DNA of 24,231 nucleotides from assembly GCF_900540665.1 (NCBI RefSeq), contig NZ_UQGV01000023.1:1-24231 (forward strand), given 5' to 3'. Positions 1-9,083 of the stretch are shown here, piece after piece. Position numbers and translations under genes: made by a program. Each line of letters begins with the position of its first letter. The first letter of the stretch is position 1. The notes under the pieces were generated by a model. The model was not told where the DNA came from. It saw only the letters and a program-made list of their open reading frames with translations, and did no database searches. Source of the stretch: an uncultured Catenibacterium sp. GTDB taxonomy: Bacteria; Bacillota_I; Bacilli_A; Erysipelotrichales; Coprobacillaceae.

Positions 1-13
1 TACTATTCGATTT

Positions 14-53
14 TAAAAGAAAAGACTGTTAACATTTAGTTTGTCAACAGTCT
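14..53 (-). terminator. Rho-independent terminator after rbfA
   Basis: On the minus strand an 11-base arm (43-53) pairs with 23-33, with one G-U pair and a 9-base loop. It is followed by a T-rich tract (TTTTCTTTT). It closes the rimP-to-rbfA transcript. A second, separate inverted repeat, GAGCCTC/GAGGCTC at 56-74, sits between the rbfA stop and this terminator. That repeat has no T-run of its own and may protect the 3' end. Confidence 0.85.
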
Positions 54-78
54 GAGAGCCTCTTAAAGAGGCTCAATC

Positions 79-408
79 TTAGTGTAAGTTCTTAATCAAT
101 TCTTCAATACGATTACCATATTCAAGAGATTCATCTACCTTGAAAATAAGTTCAGGGCATTTTCTGATTTTTAATCTTCTTGCAAGTTGTGAACGAATAA
201 AGCCTTTGCATCTATCTAATGCCTGTAAACCTTTACCCTGGTTCTTCATGAATGTCACATAAACCTTAGCCACTGACATATCATTAGAACAGCTTACTGA
301 AGTGACAGTACACATACGTAAAGCTGGATCTTTTACTTCATCACGAAGAATTAATGATAACTCCTTCATGATATAATGATTCATTTTATCAATTTTTAAT
401 GAAGCCAT
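79..408 (-). CDS. rbfA: Ribosome-binding factor A
   Basis: A cytoplasmic 30S maturation factor with a single KH-like domain that helps process the 16S rRNA 5' end and acts in cold adaptation. The 109-residue product has the family opening (KIDKMNHYIMKELSLILRDE), then the conserved DPAL and the VTSVSCSNDMSVAKVYVTF strand, and ends with the ELIFKVDESLEYGNRIEELI helix. The length is normal for Firmicutes. It is the last gene of the rimP-nusA operon in this window and starts 3 bases after the infB stop. A terminator follows at once, so truB, often next in Bacillus, would be transcribed separately if it is present. Confidence 0.95.
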   Translation of the reverse strand: MASLKIDKMNHYIMKELSLILRDEVKDPALRMCTVTSVSCSNDMSVAKVYVTFMKNQGKGLQALDRCKGFIRSQLARRLKIRKCPELIFKVDESLEYGNRIEELIKNLH

Positions 409-411
409 AAA

Positions 412-2256
412 TCAACCTTCAACTTCCTGCATAACGTATCCTTCGACAATATCGCCTTCTTTGATATCGTTATAGTTTTCAATTGTAAGACCACATTCAT
501 AGCCCTGGTTTACTTCCTTCGCATCATCCTTGAAACGCTTTAATGAAGCAAGTTTACCTTCATATACGATGATACCTTCGCGGATCAATCTGATACCGCA
601 ATCTCTCTTAATAGAACCATCTGTTACATAACATCCAGCAATATTACCAACCTTAGAAACCTTATAAATATGTCTGATTTCTGCCTGACCAGTAACAACT
701 TCTTCCATTTCAGGAGCAAGCATACCCTTCATGGCTGCTTCAATTTCTTCAACCATCTTATAGATAACCTGATGTAAACGGATTTCTACACCTTCTTCAT
801 CTGCTTTACGACGAACATTGGCATCTGGTCTAACATTGAAACCATAAATAATAGCCTTTGATGCACTTGCAAGAAGGATATCTGATTCAGAAATAGCACC
901 TACTGTAGAACGGATAACATTTACTCTAGCACCTTCTACATCAATCTTTTCTAATGAACTCTTAACTGCTTCTGCAGTACCGTTTACGTCAGCCTTAACA
1001 ATAATATTTAAGTCAACAACTTCTCCAGACTTCATCTGAGAGAATAAGTCATCAAGACTCATAGCTGAAGTAGAATTTCTTTCTTCTTCAATCTTTTTCT
1101 GGGCGCGTTCCTCACCAACATGTCTTGCTTCTTTTTCAGTTTCAAATACCATGAACTTGTCTCCTGCTTCAGGCACATCATTTAAACCAGTAATTTCTAC
1201 TGGAGTAGCAGGACCTGCAGCTTTGATTTCACGTCCGCGATCATCAACTAACTGTCTAACACGACCATAAGTTGCACCAACAACAATTGGGTTACCACTT
1301 CTTAAAGTACCATTCTGAATTAATAAAGTAGCAACTGGACCTCTGCCTTTATCTAGACGACCTTCAATTACACTACCATAAGCCATACGTTTTGGATTTG
1401 CCTTTAATTCAGCAAGTTCAGCTACAACTGTAACAGTTTCTAATAATTCATCAATACCGATACCCTGCTTAGCTGAAATGTTAACGTAAGGAACATCTCC
1501 ACCCCATTCTTCAGGCATTAATCCAAGTTCAGAAACTTCAGCCATAATACGCTGAGGATCAGCACCAGGTTTATCAATCTTGTTGACAGCAACAATAATA
1601 GGAACACCAGCCGCAAGAGCATGGTCTACTGCTTCTCTAGTCTGAGGCATAACACCATCATCAGCAGCAACAACAATAATAACAATATCAGTAATCATTG
1701 CACCACGTGCACGCATAGCAGTAAATGCTTCATGACCTGGAGTGTCAAGGAAAGTAATCTTTTTACCCTTTACTGATACCTGGTAGGCTCCAATATGCTG
1801 AGTAATACCACCAAATTCACCTTCAGCAACCCTTGACTTTCTAATATGGTCAAGCAATGTTGTCTTACCATGGTCAACGTGACCCATGATAGTAATAACT
1901 GGAGGTCTTGGCTCAAGATCCTTAGGATCATCAACAACTTCTAAATCTTCAAAATTAACTTCACTTACAGGAACAACCTTTTTACATTCAAGACCATATT
2001 CCATACAAATAAGTTCAACCTGTTCATCATCTAATGATGAATTGATTGTTACCATTGTACCTAACATGAATAAAACCTTGATAACATTTGCTGGTGTCTG
2101 TCCGATTTTCTGAGAAAGTTCATCAACAGTGATGCCTTCTTCATATTCAACTACACCATCAACAATGGCCTTTTCTTCTTTCTTGCTAGGAAAGTTTGAG
2201 ATCATCTTCTTTTTGTCATTCCCCTTGTTTTTTATGTTTTTCTTCTTTTTTGCCAT
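412..2256 (-). CDS. infB: Translation initiation factor IF-2
   Basis: The GTPase that brings fMet-tRNA to the 30S subunit and promotes subunit joining. The 614-residue protein shows the G1 loop GHVDHGKT (125-132), G3 DTPGHEAF (171-178) and G4 NKID (225-228), followed by the beta-barrel domains and the C-terminal fMet-tRNA domain. An IF2_N helical domain (about 28-80) is preceded only by a short lysine-rich leader. The long charged N-terminal region of many IF-2s is therefore nearly absent, which accounts for the length below the roughly 716 residues of Bacillus IF-2. The ATG is preceded by AGGAGG and lies 3 bases after the ylxQ stop, in the conserved nusA-infB operon. Confidence 0.97.
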   Translation of the reverse strand: MAKKKKNIKNKGNDKKKMISNFPSKKEEKAIVDGVVEYEEGITVDELSQKIGQTPANVIKVLFMLGTMVTINSSLDDEQVELICMEYGLECKKVVPVSEVNFEDLEVVDDPKDLEPRPPVITIMGHVDHGKTTLLDHIRKSRVAEGEFGGITQHIGAYQVSVKGKKITFLDTPGHEAFTAMRARGAMITDIVIIVVAADDGVMPQTREAVDHALAAGVPIIVAVNKIDKPGADPQRIMAEVSELGLMPEEWGGDVPYVNISAKQGIGIDELLETVTVVAELAELKANPKRMAYGSVIEGRLDKGRGPVATLLIQNGTLRSGNPIVVGATYGRVRQLVDDRGREIKAAGPATPVEITGLNDVPEAGDKFMVFETEKEARHVGEERAQKKIEEERNSTSAMSLDDLFSQMKSGEVVDLNIIVKADVNGTAEAVKSSLEKIDVEGARVNVIRSTVGAISESDILLASASKAIIYGFNVRPDANVRRKADEEGVEIRLHQVIYKMVEEIEAAMKGMLAPEMEEVVTGQAEIRHIYKVSKVGNIAGCYVTDGSIKRDCGIRLIREGIIVYEGKLASLKRFKDDAKEVNQGYECGLTIENYNDIKEGDIVEGYVMQEVEG

Positions 2257-2259
2257 AAA

Positions 2260-2562
2260 TTACCCTCCTAACTTCGATTTCATACTTTTCGCAAAACCAG
2301 CATCAAGAACAGCAATCGCCATTCTATTGATTTTACCAACAGAATTAGATAACTCCTCACTTGTGCCAGCCATATAATAATCTACTTGATAATATGTACA
2401 CTTATCAATATACTTCTTCTTCGTATTGTCACTTGCATCACTTGCTATAAGTACAAGATGGGCTTTTTGAGACTGGATAGCCTTTAAAGCACTTTCTCCA
2501 GTCGCAAGCTTTCTAGCACGCATAGCAAGCCCTAATAAAGAGGCAACCTGCTTATTGAGCAT
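2260..2562 (-). CDS. ylxQ: L7Ae-family RNA-binding protein YlxQ
   Basis: A 100-residue member of the L7Ae/L30e/S12e family, which bind kink-turn RNA. The N-terminal LNKQVASLLGLAMRARKLAT and the later HLVLIASDASDNTKKKY segment are typical of the YlxQ branch. It occupies its usual place between ylxR and infB. Its ATG lies inside the end of ylxR (11-base overlap, translationally coupled), with GGAG about 10 bases upstream. The cellular role is not firmly settled; ribosome or RNase P association is an inference from the family and neighbours. Confidence 0.9.
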   Translation of the reverse strand: MLNKQVASLLGLAMRARKLATGESALKAIQSQKAHLVLIASDASDNTKKKYIDKCTYYQVDYYMAGTSEELSNSVGKINRMAIAVLDAGFAKSMKSKLGG

Positions 2563-2806
2563 ATGTTTTTAGCTCCTCATAAATTTCTTCAGGAACTTCA
2601 GCCTCAAGCACTCTATTTAAAATCTTTTTCTTTCTTGCCAATTCAATAGCATCTAAAGAACGCTTCAAATAAGCACCACGGCCATTTTTCTTACCTGTAG
2701 GATCTACAGAAACTTCTCCTTCTTTATTTCTAACAATACGAATAAGTTCTTTCTTAGGCAGCTGTTCACCAGTTGCCACACACTTTCTTAAAGGCACTTT
2801 CTTCAT
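2552..2806 (-). CDS. ylxR: YlxR (RnpM) RNA-binding protein
   Basis: An 84-residue DUF448/YlxR protein. The family signature is clear: PLRKCVATGEQLPKKELIRI at the N-terminus, VDPTGKKNGRGAYL in the middle (residues about 36-49), then a lysine-rich helix. Members have been described as RNA-binding modulators of RNase P activity (RnpM); that is family knowledge, not visible in the sequence. It sits 12 bases after nusA and overlaps ylxQ, the standard order in Bacillota. The ATG is preceded by AGGTGA. Confidence 0.92.
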   Translation of the reverse strand: MKKVPLRKCVATGEQLPKKELIRIVRNKEGEVSVDPTGKKNGRGAYLKRSLDAIELARKKKILNRVLEAEVPEEIYEELKTYAQ

Positions 2807-2818
2807 AAAAGATCACCT

Positions 2819-4126
2819 CTAGTCTTTATAGTATTCATCATACTGATCATAATCAATATCTTCATCATATTTAGGATCATGATCTGGTTCATCAAAATCA
2901 TCTTCATCATCGAATGATTCATCATCACCAAAGTCTTCTTCAACCTTATCTTCTACTTCTTCCTCTTCAAGAGTTAAAGTGATAGCTTCCTTTTCTTCTT
3001 CAGTTTCATGTTCTTCCATAGATTTTTTCATCTTTTCAAGAAGTTCCATATCTACTTCAGGTGCATCTAAATCAATACCTTCTTCTAATATTTCAGATAC
3101 TGACTTAATGTCAATCTTCCAGTTTGTTAACTTAACTGCAAGTCTTGCATTCTGACCACGCTTACCAATTGCTAAAGAAAGCTGATCATCAGGTACAACT
3201 ACTAAAGCGCTGTTCTTAGTGTGATTCAACTTAACTCTTTCAACCTTTGCAGGAGAAAGAGCATGAGAAATAAATGTAATTGGATCTTCAGACCATTCAA
3301 TAATATCAATCATTTCTCCATTTAATTCTTCAACAACATTTCTAACACGGTTTCCCTTAGGACCAACACATGCACCAATAGGATCAATATCAGGATTTGC
3401 TGTATAAACCGCAATCTTAGAACGTTCTCCTGCTTCTCTAGAAACTGATTTGATTTCTACAGTTCCTTCGAAAATTTCAGGTACTTCCATTTCAAATAAA
3501 CGTTTAACTAATCCTTCATGAGTACGAGATACACTAATATGAGTACCCTTTGTAGTACGTTCTACTTCACTCACATAAACCTTAACATGTTCACCTTCAA
3601 CTAAAGTTTCACCAGGAATCTGATCTTTAGATGATAGAAGTGCACCTGTCTTACCAATGTTGATAATCGCAAATCTTTCTTCTACACGATCAACAGTACC
3701 ATTGATGATTTCATCAAGCTTATTGATATATTCGTTGTATAACGCTTCTTTTTCAGCTTCTCTAATTTTCTGTCTTAATAGCTGTTTTGTTTGAATAGCA
3801 GCTAGACGACCAAATTCAGAAATATCAGCTTCTTCAACAACTTCATCTCCAACCTGATACTTAGGATCAATTTCCTGTGCTTCTTCAATAGAATATTCAT
3901 AATCTTCATCATTTACATCATCTACAACATGATGAGTGATAAAAATTCTAATCTGTCCATCACCATCGATTTTACAATCAACGATTGATTCTGTACCACA
4001 ATAGTTTTTCTTATATGACTTAGCAAGTGCTTCAGTCAATGCTTCAATTACAATAGTGCTATCAAGCCCCTTATCTTCGATAAGATTTTCAAGAGCTGAT
4101 TTGTAACCTTTTTCCTTTTTCGCCAC
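2819..4126 (-). CDS. nusA: Transcription termination/antitermination factor NusA
   Basis: Binds RNA polymerase and nascent RNA and tunes pausing, termination and antitermination. Domain order: NusA N-terminal domain (about 1-125), S1 domain (about 135-205), then two KH domains including GACVGPKGNRVRNVVEEL and LAIGKRGQNARLAVKLT. The 435 residues exceed the roughly 370 of Bacillus NusA because of an added acidic tail from about residue 379, rich in Asp, Glu and Tyr. Such tails occur in some relatives and may bind RNA polymerase or contact basic partners (inference). AGGAGG precedes the ATG; 12 bases separate it from rimP. Confidence 0.96.
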   Translation of the reverse strand: MAKKEKGYKSALENLIEDKGLDSTIVIEALTEALAKSYKKNYCGTESIVDCKIDGDGQIRIFITHHVVDDVNDEDYEYSIEEAQEIDPKYQVGDEVVEEADISEFGRLAAIQTKQLLRQKIREAEKEALYNEYINKLDEIINGTVDRVEERFAIINIGKTGALLSSKDQIPGETLVEGEHVKVYVSEVERTTKGTHISVSRTHEGLVKRLFEMEVPEIFEGTVEIKSVSREAGERSKIAVYTANPDIDPIGACVGPKGNRVRNVVEELNGEMIDIIEWSEDPITFISHALSPAKVERVKLNHTKNSALVVVPDDQLSLAIGKRGQNARLAVKLTNWKIDIKSVSEILEEGIDLDAPEVDMELLEKMKKSMEEHETEEEKEAITLTLEEEEVEDKVEEDFGDDESFDDEDDFDEPDHDPKYDEDIDYDQYDEYYKD

Positions 4127-4138
4127 GTTTTTTACCTC

Positions 4139-4600
4139 CTAGAACTTTACAGCGAGTCTGATGAATTTAATATCATCATAATTTATAGTCATTTTCTTTC
4201 TTACAGCTTTCACCATATACTGGATCAATAATTCTTTGCCATCAATAGAGGCCAATGTTCCTTCTAGAGAATCAATTCCATTCTGTGGATTCTTCAAATC
4301 AATGTGAACATATGAACCAACATGAGCTTCAACCTGCTCAAAAGTCTTTAATGGCTTTTCAATTCCTGGAGAAGATACTTCAAGATAATACTCGTCCTTG
4401 ATTAAATCAAGTTCATCTAACTTTTCACTTACAGCTTCACTGACTGCAACACAAGTATCCATGTCCAGATTTCCATCATTCTTTTCAATGAAAACACGTA
4501 AATACCATTCTCCTTTTTCCTTTACATATTCCATTGAATCAAGATGACATTCAAATGAAGCAATAATAGGCAATAAGCCTTCTTTAATTTTCTCTAGCAT
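4139..4600 (-). CDS. rimP: Ribosome maturation factor RimP
   Basis: A 153-residue RimP needed for late 30S assembly. The alpha/beta N-terminal domain contains LRVFIEKNDGNLDMDTCVAV and the family hallmark YLEVSSPGIEKPLK near the middle. A small SH3-like C-terminal domain follows. It is the first gene of the nusA operon, as in most bacteria. GGAGG precedes the ATG, and the promoter and leader hairpin lie just upstream at 4623-4687. Confidence 0.95.
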   Translation of the reverse strand: MLEKIKEGLLPIIASFECHLDSMEYVKEKGEWYLRVFIEKNDGNLDMDTCVAVSEAVSEKLDELDLIKDEYYLEVSSPGIEKPLKTFEQVEAHVGSYVHIDLKNPQNGIDSLEGTLASIDGKELLIQYMVKAVRKKMTINYDDIKFIRLAVKF

Positions 4601-4622
4601 AGAACCTCCTATTCAATAAATA

Positions 4623-4644
4623 ACGAGAGGGTCTCCCCTCTCGT
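4623..4644 (-). promoter_or_regulatory. Leader hairpin of the rimP-nusA operon
   Basis: A perfect 9-bp stem (ACGAGAGGG/CCCTCTCGT) with a GAGA tetraloop as read on the minus strand. It begins about 8 bases after the predicted transcription start and ends about 22 bases before the rimP ATG. There is no U-run after it on the minus strand, so it is not a plain terminator. It may stabilise the 5' end or take part in attenuation of the operon. Confidence 0.6.
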
Positions 4645-4658
4645 CTTTTGCTAAATCG

Positions 4659-4687
4659 AGTATAGCACAGTTAAATGTATAAGTCAA
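4659..4687 (-). promoter_or_regulatory. SigA-type promoter of rimP-nusA-infB operon
   Basis: Minus-strand TTGACT (4682-4687), 17-base spacer, TATACT (4659-4664), with an extended -10 TGC just before it. Five of six bases match consensus at both boxes. The start would fall near 4652, giving a leader of about 50 bases that contains the 4623-4644 hairpin. Confidence 0.85.
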
Positions 4688-4713
4688 ATAATGTTGAAAA
4701 ACACGTAAAAAAA

Positions 4714-7700
4714 CTATAGATCAAAGATTGTTAGCTGATCACTTTCAGAAAAACCATTTAAGACACCCATCTTCTGTAAAGTCTCAATATGTGTTCCTGA
4801 AAGACGTGTTCTCTTTTTAATATCTTCAATAGAAGTGAAAGGTCTCTCCTTTCTTGCTTCTACAACTGAATCTCCTACTGCATCTCCTAGTCCATCAATA
4901 GAAGTAAATGGAGGAATAATAGCAGCTGGATCATCAGGATTGCAAATAAACTTTCTTGAATCAGATTGATCAAGAGAAATCTTGCTGAATTTCAATCCTC
5001 TTTCAAACATTTCTAATGCAACTTCAAAGACAGTAATCAAGCCTTCTTCTTTGTTAGATGCTTTATGTTCTGCCTTTAATTTCAAACATTCCTGATATTT
5101 ATCAAAAACAGCTTCTTTTCCTGTAATCAATGTTTCAATATCATAGAAATCACATCGTGTTGTGAAGTATACAGCATAATATTCTCTTGGATAATACAAT
5201 TTCCACCATGCCACACGTACGGCACTTAATACATAAGCAACAGCATGGGCTTTAGGGAACATGTACTTGATTTTCAAACATGAATCAATGTACCACTGTG
5301 GCACATTATGCTTCTTCATTAATTCAACATAACCCTTTTGAGGGAATACTTTTGGAGATTTCCCTTTACGTACGCATTCCATAATATCAAAGGCATCCTT
5401 GTTAGGAAGGCCTTTTTCAATTAAGTACACCATGATATCATCACGACATCCAATAACTTCCTGTAATGTACACGTTCCAGACTTAATCAATGTTTCAGCA
5501 TTACCTAGATAAACATCGGTTCCATGAGATAAGCCTGAAATGATGACAAGTTCATTAAAACAAGTTGGGTGCGTCTGTTCAAGCATCCCACGAACAAACT
5601 TCGTACCAAATTCTGGTAATCCTAAAGCACCTGTCTTACAGTTAAGGAATGATAAATCACAGCCTAACGCTTTGGAGCTATTAAATAAGCTCATAACCTT
5701 CTGGTCGTTTGTAGGAATAGACTTTGGATCTACACCTGTCATATCCTGAAGCATACGAATAACAGTCGGATCGACATGTCCCAAGATATCAAATTTTAAT
5801 ACGTTATCATGAATCTTATGGAAATCGAAGTGAGTTGTACGCCATTCCGCATTCACATCATCTGCTGGATACTGATAAGGTGTAAAGTCAAATACTTCCA
5901 TATCATTTGGGATAACGATAATACCACCTGGATGCTGACCAGTTGTACGCTTAACACCTGTACATCCATTAGCTAATCTTTGTAACTCAGCACTACGGAT
6001 ATTATCTTCTAAACCTAAATTTTCCGCATATGCCCTTGCATATCCATAGGCTGTCTTTTCTGCAACAGTAGAGATTGTACCTGCTCTAAAGACATGGTCT
6101 TCACCAAAAATTGTCTTTGTATAAGCATGTGCTTTAGGCTGATATTCACCAGAGAAGTTTAAGTCAATATCTGGAACCTTGTCGGCATTGAATCCTAAGA
6201 ATGTTTCGAATGGAATGTTATGTCCTTCACCCTTCATCTTATGTCCACATACTGGACAGTTCTTATCAGGCAAATCATAACCATCTGAAATAACACCTTC
6301 ATCTAAGAATTCATTATGTTTACAGTGTGGACAGATATAATGAGGTGCCAATGGATTAACTTCTGAAATACCCGCCATAGTAGCGACGAATGATGAACCT
6401 ACAGAACCTCGAGACCCTACAAGGTAACCTGCTTCATTAGATACTCTTACGAGTTCTGAAGCGATAAAATAAATAACGGCGAATCCGTGCTTGATGATAT
6501 TGGACAACTCTTTTTCAAGTCTTGCTGACACAATTTCAGGTAATACTTCACCATAAGTTTCATGTGCATTCTTATTACATAATTCTCTTAACTTCACATC
6601 TACATTATCGATAGAAGGAGGATATAATCCTTCTCTAGTGACAATTATATCGTCGCCAATCATATCAGCTACCTTATTAGTATTTGTGACAACATATTCA
6701 TATGTTTCTTCATCACTTAAATAAGGGAAGCATTCCAGCATTTCATCTGTCGTTCTTAAATAAACATCTGGTGTTAAAGCACGTGGATTATTTCTTACAA
6801 GAAGAGGATGGGGCTTACCATTTATCTGAATCTTAGAATTAGTAATGAAGACTTCACGGTAGACCTTGTCTCTCTTATCTAGGAAGTGAACATCACCTGT
6901 TGCACAGATAAGTTTCTTTTCTTCCTTCGCAATCTTGATAATACGCTTATATATTCTTTCTATGTCATCAATGGAATCATATTTACCACGATCCACAAGA
7001 TACATAGCATCTTCTAAAGGCTGTATTTCAATGTAATCATAGAATTTAATTTCTTCTCTTAATTCTTCTTCATCTCTTGTAGAAGCTATTTCAAATACTT
7101 TTGAATTAACACATCCACTACCAAAAAGAAGTCCCTCACGATAAAATTCAAGTTCACTTCTTGGAATACGATCACATTGATGGAAATACTTTGTATTCGC
7201 AACGGAAACAAGTCTGAACATGTTTTTTAATCCCTCTGGTGTTTTCGCAAGAACACACATATGATAAGGGAAAGCATGTTTATAGCTTTCTTCAATTTCT
7301 ATATCATTGATTTCATCGATTGTTTTAAATCCTTTTTTAATTAAATCCTGAAGCATAACATTAAAAGAGTGGCTTAATACTTCAGCATCATAGTCCGCAC
7401 GATGGGCCGCTTCTGTATCATAAGGAATATGATAAAAACGACAGACAGCACCTAATCGATAAGAACGCTGTAATGGAATCAAACGTCTAGAAAGAGGTAA
7501 TGTATCAATCCAAGGATTACTAATAGGACTTTTTCCCATACGTTCCAAAGCTTTATCAAGCATACCAATATCGAAACGTCCATTATGGGCAATTAATAGA
7601 TCATCCCCAAAGAATTCCATCAAACGAGGCATGAATTCTTCAATTGTAGGCGCATTTCTAATATCTTCATTAGTAATAGATGTTAGTTCTGTAATCTTCT

Positions 7701-9048
7701 TAGAAATAGGTTTAGGAGATTTAATAAATGTCTGCAGTCTTCCTACCTCTAAACCATTCTTTATCTTAACAGCACCAATTTCAGTAATATGATCATCAAT
7801 CTGAGACAAACCAGTTGTTTCTAAATCGAAAGATACATAAGTCAAATCATTAAGCTTTAACCCGTTTGCATTGAATACACAATCAAAATTTGTATCAATC
7901 ATGTTCATTTCAATGCCATAGATCATCTTTAATTTGTCTCCTGCAGCCGCCTGAGCATCAGGGAATGACTGTACGTTACCATGATCAGTGACAGCAATCG
8001 CCTTCATGCCCCATTCAGTGGCTCTTTTTATATAAGAGCCGACACTCGCAATACCATCCATGGTAGACATATTAGAATGACAATGAAGTTCTACACGCTT
8101 CTTCTCTGCTTTATCCATGCGTGCTTTAGGAGCTGGAATAATTTCTATCTCATTCGCAATAATAACCTGTTCTCGTGCAAAGCTATCATATTCAAAAGTA
8201 CCTTTAGCACGAATCCATTTACCACCTTTTTTCAATTGTTGCATTTCTTCTAATGTATTACGATTCTTATTCTCAAATCTCTTAATCATAATGCTATCAG
8301 AATAGTCAGTCACAAGAAGTGTCTGGATATGTTTACCGCTTTTCACCTGTGTTGTCTCTTCCTGGAAACAATATCCCTGTACAGTTACTTCACGCATAGT
8401 ATTATCTAGCTGACTGATCTGAGTCATTACATATTCTTTCTTATAACGTTTATAATTACCTGCTGGCTTGGAATATGAAGGTGCAGGTGCTTCATTCATG
8501 GCTTCATTGTATTTTTCTAAAGCACTTGAATCAATATGCACCCCTTTATTTTCTTCCATCTTCGCAAAAGTCTGCTGATAATCGTGGTTATCTTTATCTA
8601 CCTCAGCTCTTAGATCAATATCAATTCCAAAACCTGATAGTAAAGAACGCATTTCAGGAAGCTGTGTCTTAATTGAATCACATTGAATATGATTAACAGT
8701 ATGCAAGGTCAAAACATCACCCTTTAAATCTAAATCATCTTTAGTCATACCCTGCATTTCTGGTACATTTCCAAGTAGAGAATGCATTATATACTCACTA
8801 TATTCAATTACATCTTCCTTTTTAAAATGATTTGATGTTGTTTCAAAAAGAAATTCGCATGGATAAGGAAATAAGTGTTGAGCTTCATCTAAAGCCTTAA
8901 CATTACCAAGAGGCATTAATTCAGGTGAACTAATATAAAAGGTATAACGGCTATCATTATGGACAACAACTCTTGTAATATCAGCATGAGAAAAAGCCTG
9001 ATTCATTTCTATATGTAATTGTTGTAATAAAATACTTAATTTGTTCAT
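4714..9048 (-). CDS. polC: DNA polymerase III alpha subunit, PolC type
   Basis: The replicative polymerase of low-GC Gram-positives. Domains in order in the 1444 residues: N-terminal domain (1-200), OB fold (about 205-305), PHP domain opening with HCHSNMSTMDG (322-332), an inserted DEDDh proofreading exonuclease (FDLETTG with D408/E410; AHNGRFDIG near 487; AHRADYD ending at D554), then the PHP remainder and the catalytic core. The core has GSRGSVGSSF (878-887), a four-cysteine zinc site (C906, C909, C931, C934) and the catalytic DIDLNFSGEY (D960, D962). A helix-hairpin-helix and C-terminal region end the protein. Length and order are normal. AAAGGTGA precedes the ATG, directly behind a terminator hairpin that follows rseP. 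Confidence 0.98.
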   Translation of the reverse strand: MNKLSILLQQLHIEMNQAFSHADITRVVVHNDSRYTFYISSPELMPLGNVKALDEAQHLFPYPCEFLFETTSNHFKKEDVIEYSEYIMHSLLGNVPEMQGMTKDDLDLKGDVLTLHTVNHIQCDSIKTQLPEMRSLLSGFGIDIDLRAEVDKDNHDYQQTFAKMEENKGVHIDSSALEKYNEAMNEAPAPSYSKPAGNYKRYKKEYVMTQISQLDNTMREVTVQGYCFQEETTQVKSGKHIQTLLVTDYSDSIMIKRFENKNRNTLEEMQQLKKGGKWIRAKGTFEYDSFAREQVIIANEIEIIPAPKARMDKAEKKRVELHCHSNMSTMDGIASVGSYIKRATEWGMKAIAVTDHGNVQSFPDAQAAAGDKLKMIYGIEMNMIDTNFDCVFNANGLKLNDLTYVSFDLETTGLSQIDDHITEIGAVKIKNGLEVGRLQTFIKSPKPISKKITELTSITNEDIRNAPTIEEFMPRLMEFFGDDLLIAHNGRFDIGMLDKALERMGKSPISNPWIDTLPLSRRLIPLQRSYRLGAVCRFYHIPYDTEAAHRADYDAEVLSHSFNVMLQDLIKKGFKTIDEINDIEIEESYKHAFPYHMCVLAKTPEGLKNMFRLVSVANTKYFHQCDRIPRSELEFYREGLLFGSGCVNSKVFEIASTRDEEELREEIKFYDYIEIQPLEDAMYLVDRGKYDSIDDIERIYKRIIKIAKEEKKLICATGDVHFLDKRDKVYREVFITNSKIQINGKPHPLLVRNNPRALTPDVYLRTTDEMLECFPYLSDEETYEYVVTNTNKVADMIGDDIIVTREGLYPPSIDNVDVKLRELCNKNAHETYGEVLPEIVSARLEKELSNIIKHGFAVIYFIASELVRVSNEAGYLVGSRGSVGSSFVATMAGISEVNPLAPHYICPHCKHNEFLDEGVISDGYDLPDKNCPVCGHKMKGEGHNIPFETFLGFNADKVPDIDLNFSGEYQPKAHAYTKTIFGEDHVFRAGTISTVAEKTAYGYARAYAENLGLEDNIRSAELQRLANGCTGVKRTTGQHPGGIIVIPNDMEVFDFTPYQYPADDVNAEWRTTHFDFHKIHDNVLKFDILGHVDPTVIRMLQDMTGVDPKSIPTNDQKVMSLFNSSKALGCDLSFLNCKTGALGLPEFGTKFVRGMLEQTHPTCFNELVIISGLSHGTDVYLGNAETLIKSGTCTLQEVIGCRDDIMVYLIEKGLPNKDAFDIMECVRKGKSPKVFPQKGYVELMKKHNVPQWYIDSCLKIKYMFPKAHAVAYVLSAVRVAWWKLYYPREYYAVYFTTRCDFYDIETLITGKEAVFDKYQECLKLKAEHKASNKEEGLITVFEVALEMFERGLKFSKISLDQSDSRKFICNPDDPAAIIPPFTSIDGLGDAVGDSVVEARKERPFTSIEDIKKRTRLSGTHIETLQKMGVLNGFSESDQLTIFDL

Positions 9049-9057
9049 AAAATCACC

Positions 9058-9083
9058 TTTAAAAAAGGAACCGAAGTTCCTTT
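9058..9083 (-). terminator. UUCG-loop terminator between rseP and polC
   Basis: On the minus strand AAAGGAAC, loop TTCG, GTTCCTTT, followed by more T residues. The first arm overlaps the rseP stop codon. The polC Shine-Dalgarno begins within a few bases of the T-run, so polC expression depends either on read-through or on a promoter inside rseP that I could not identify. Confidence 0.8.

Noticed and set aside
5540..8672. Plus-strand reading frames inside polC
   Set aside because: They lie opposite conserved PolC domains, have no ribosome sites and encode no recognisable protein; they are shadows of the real gene.
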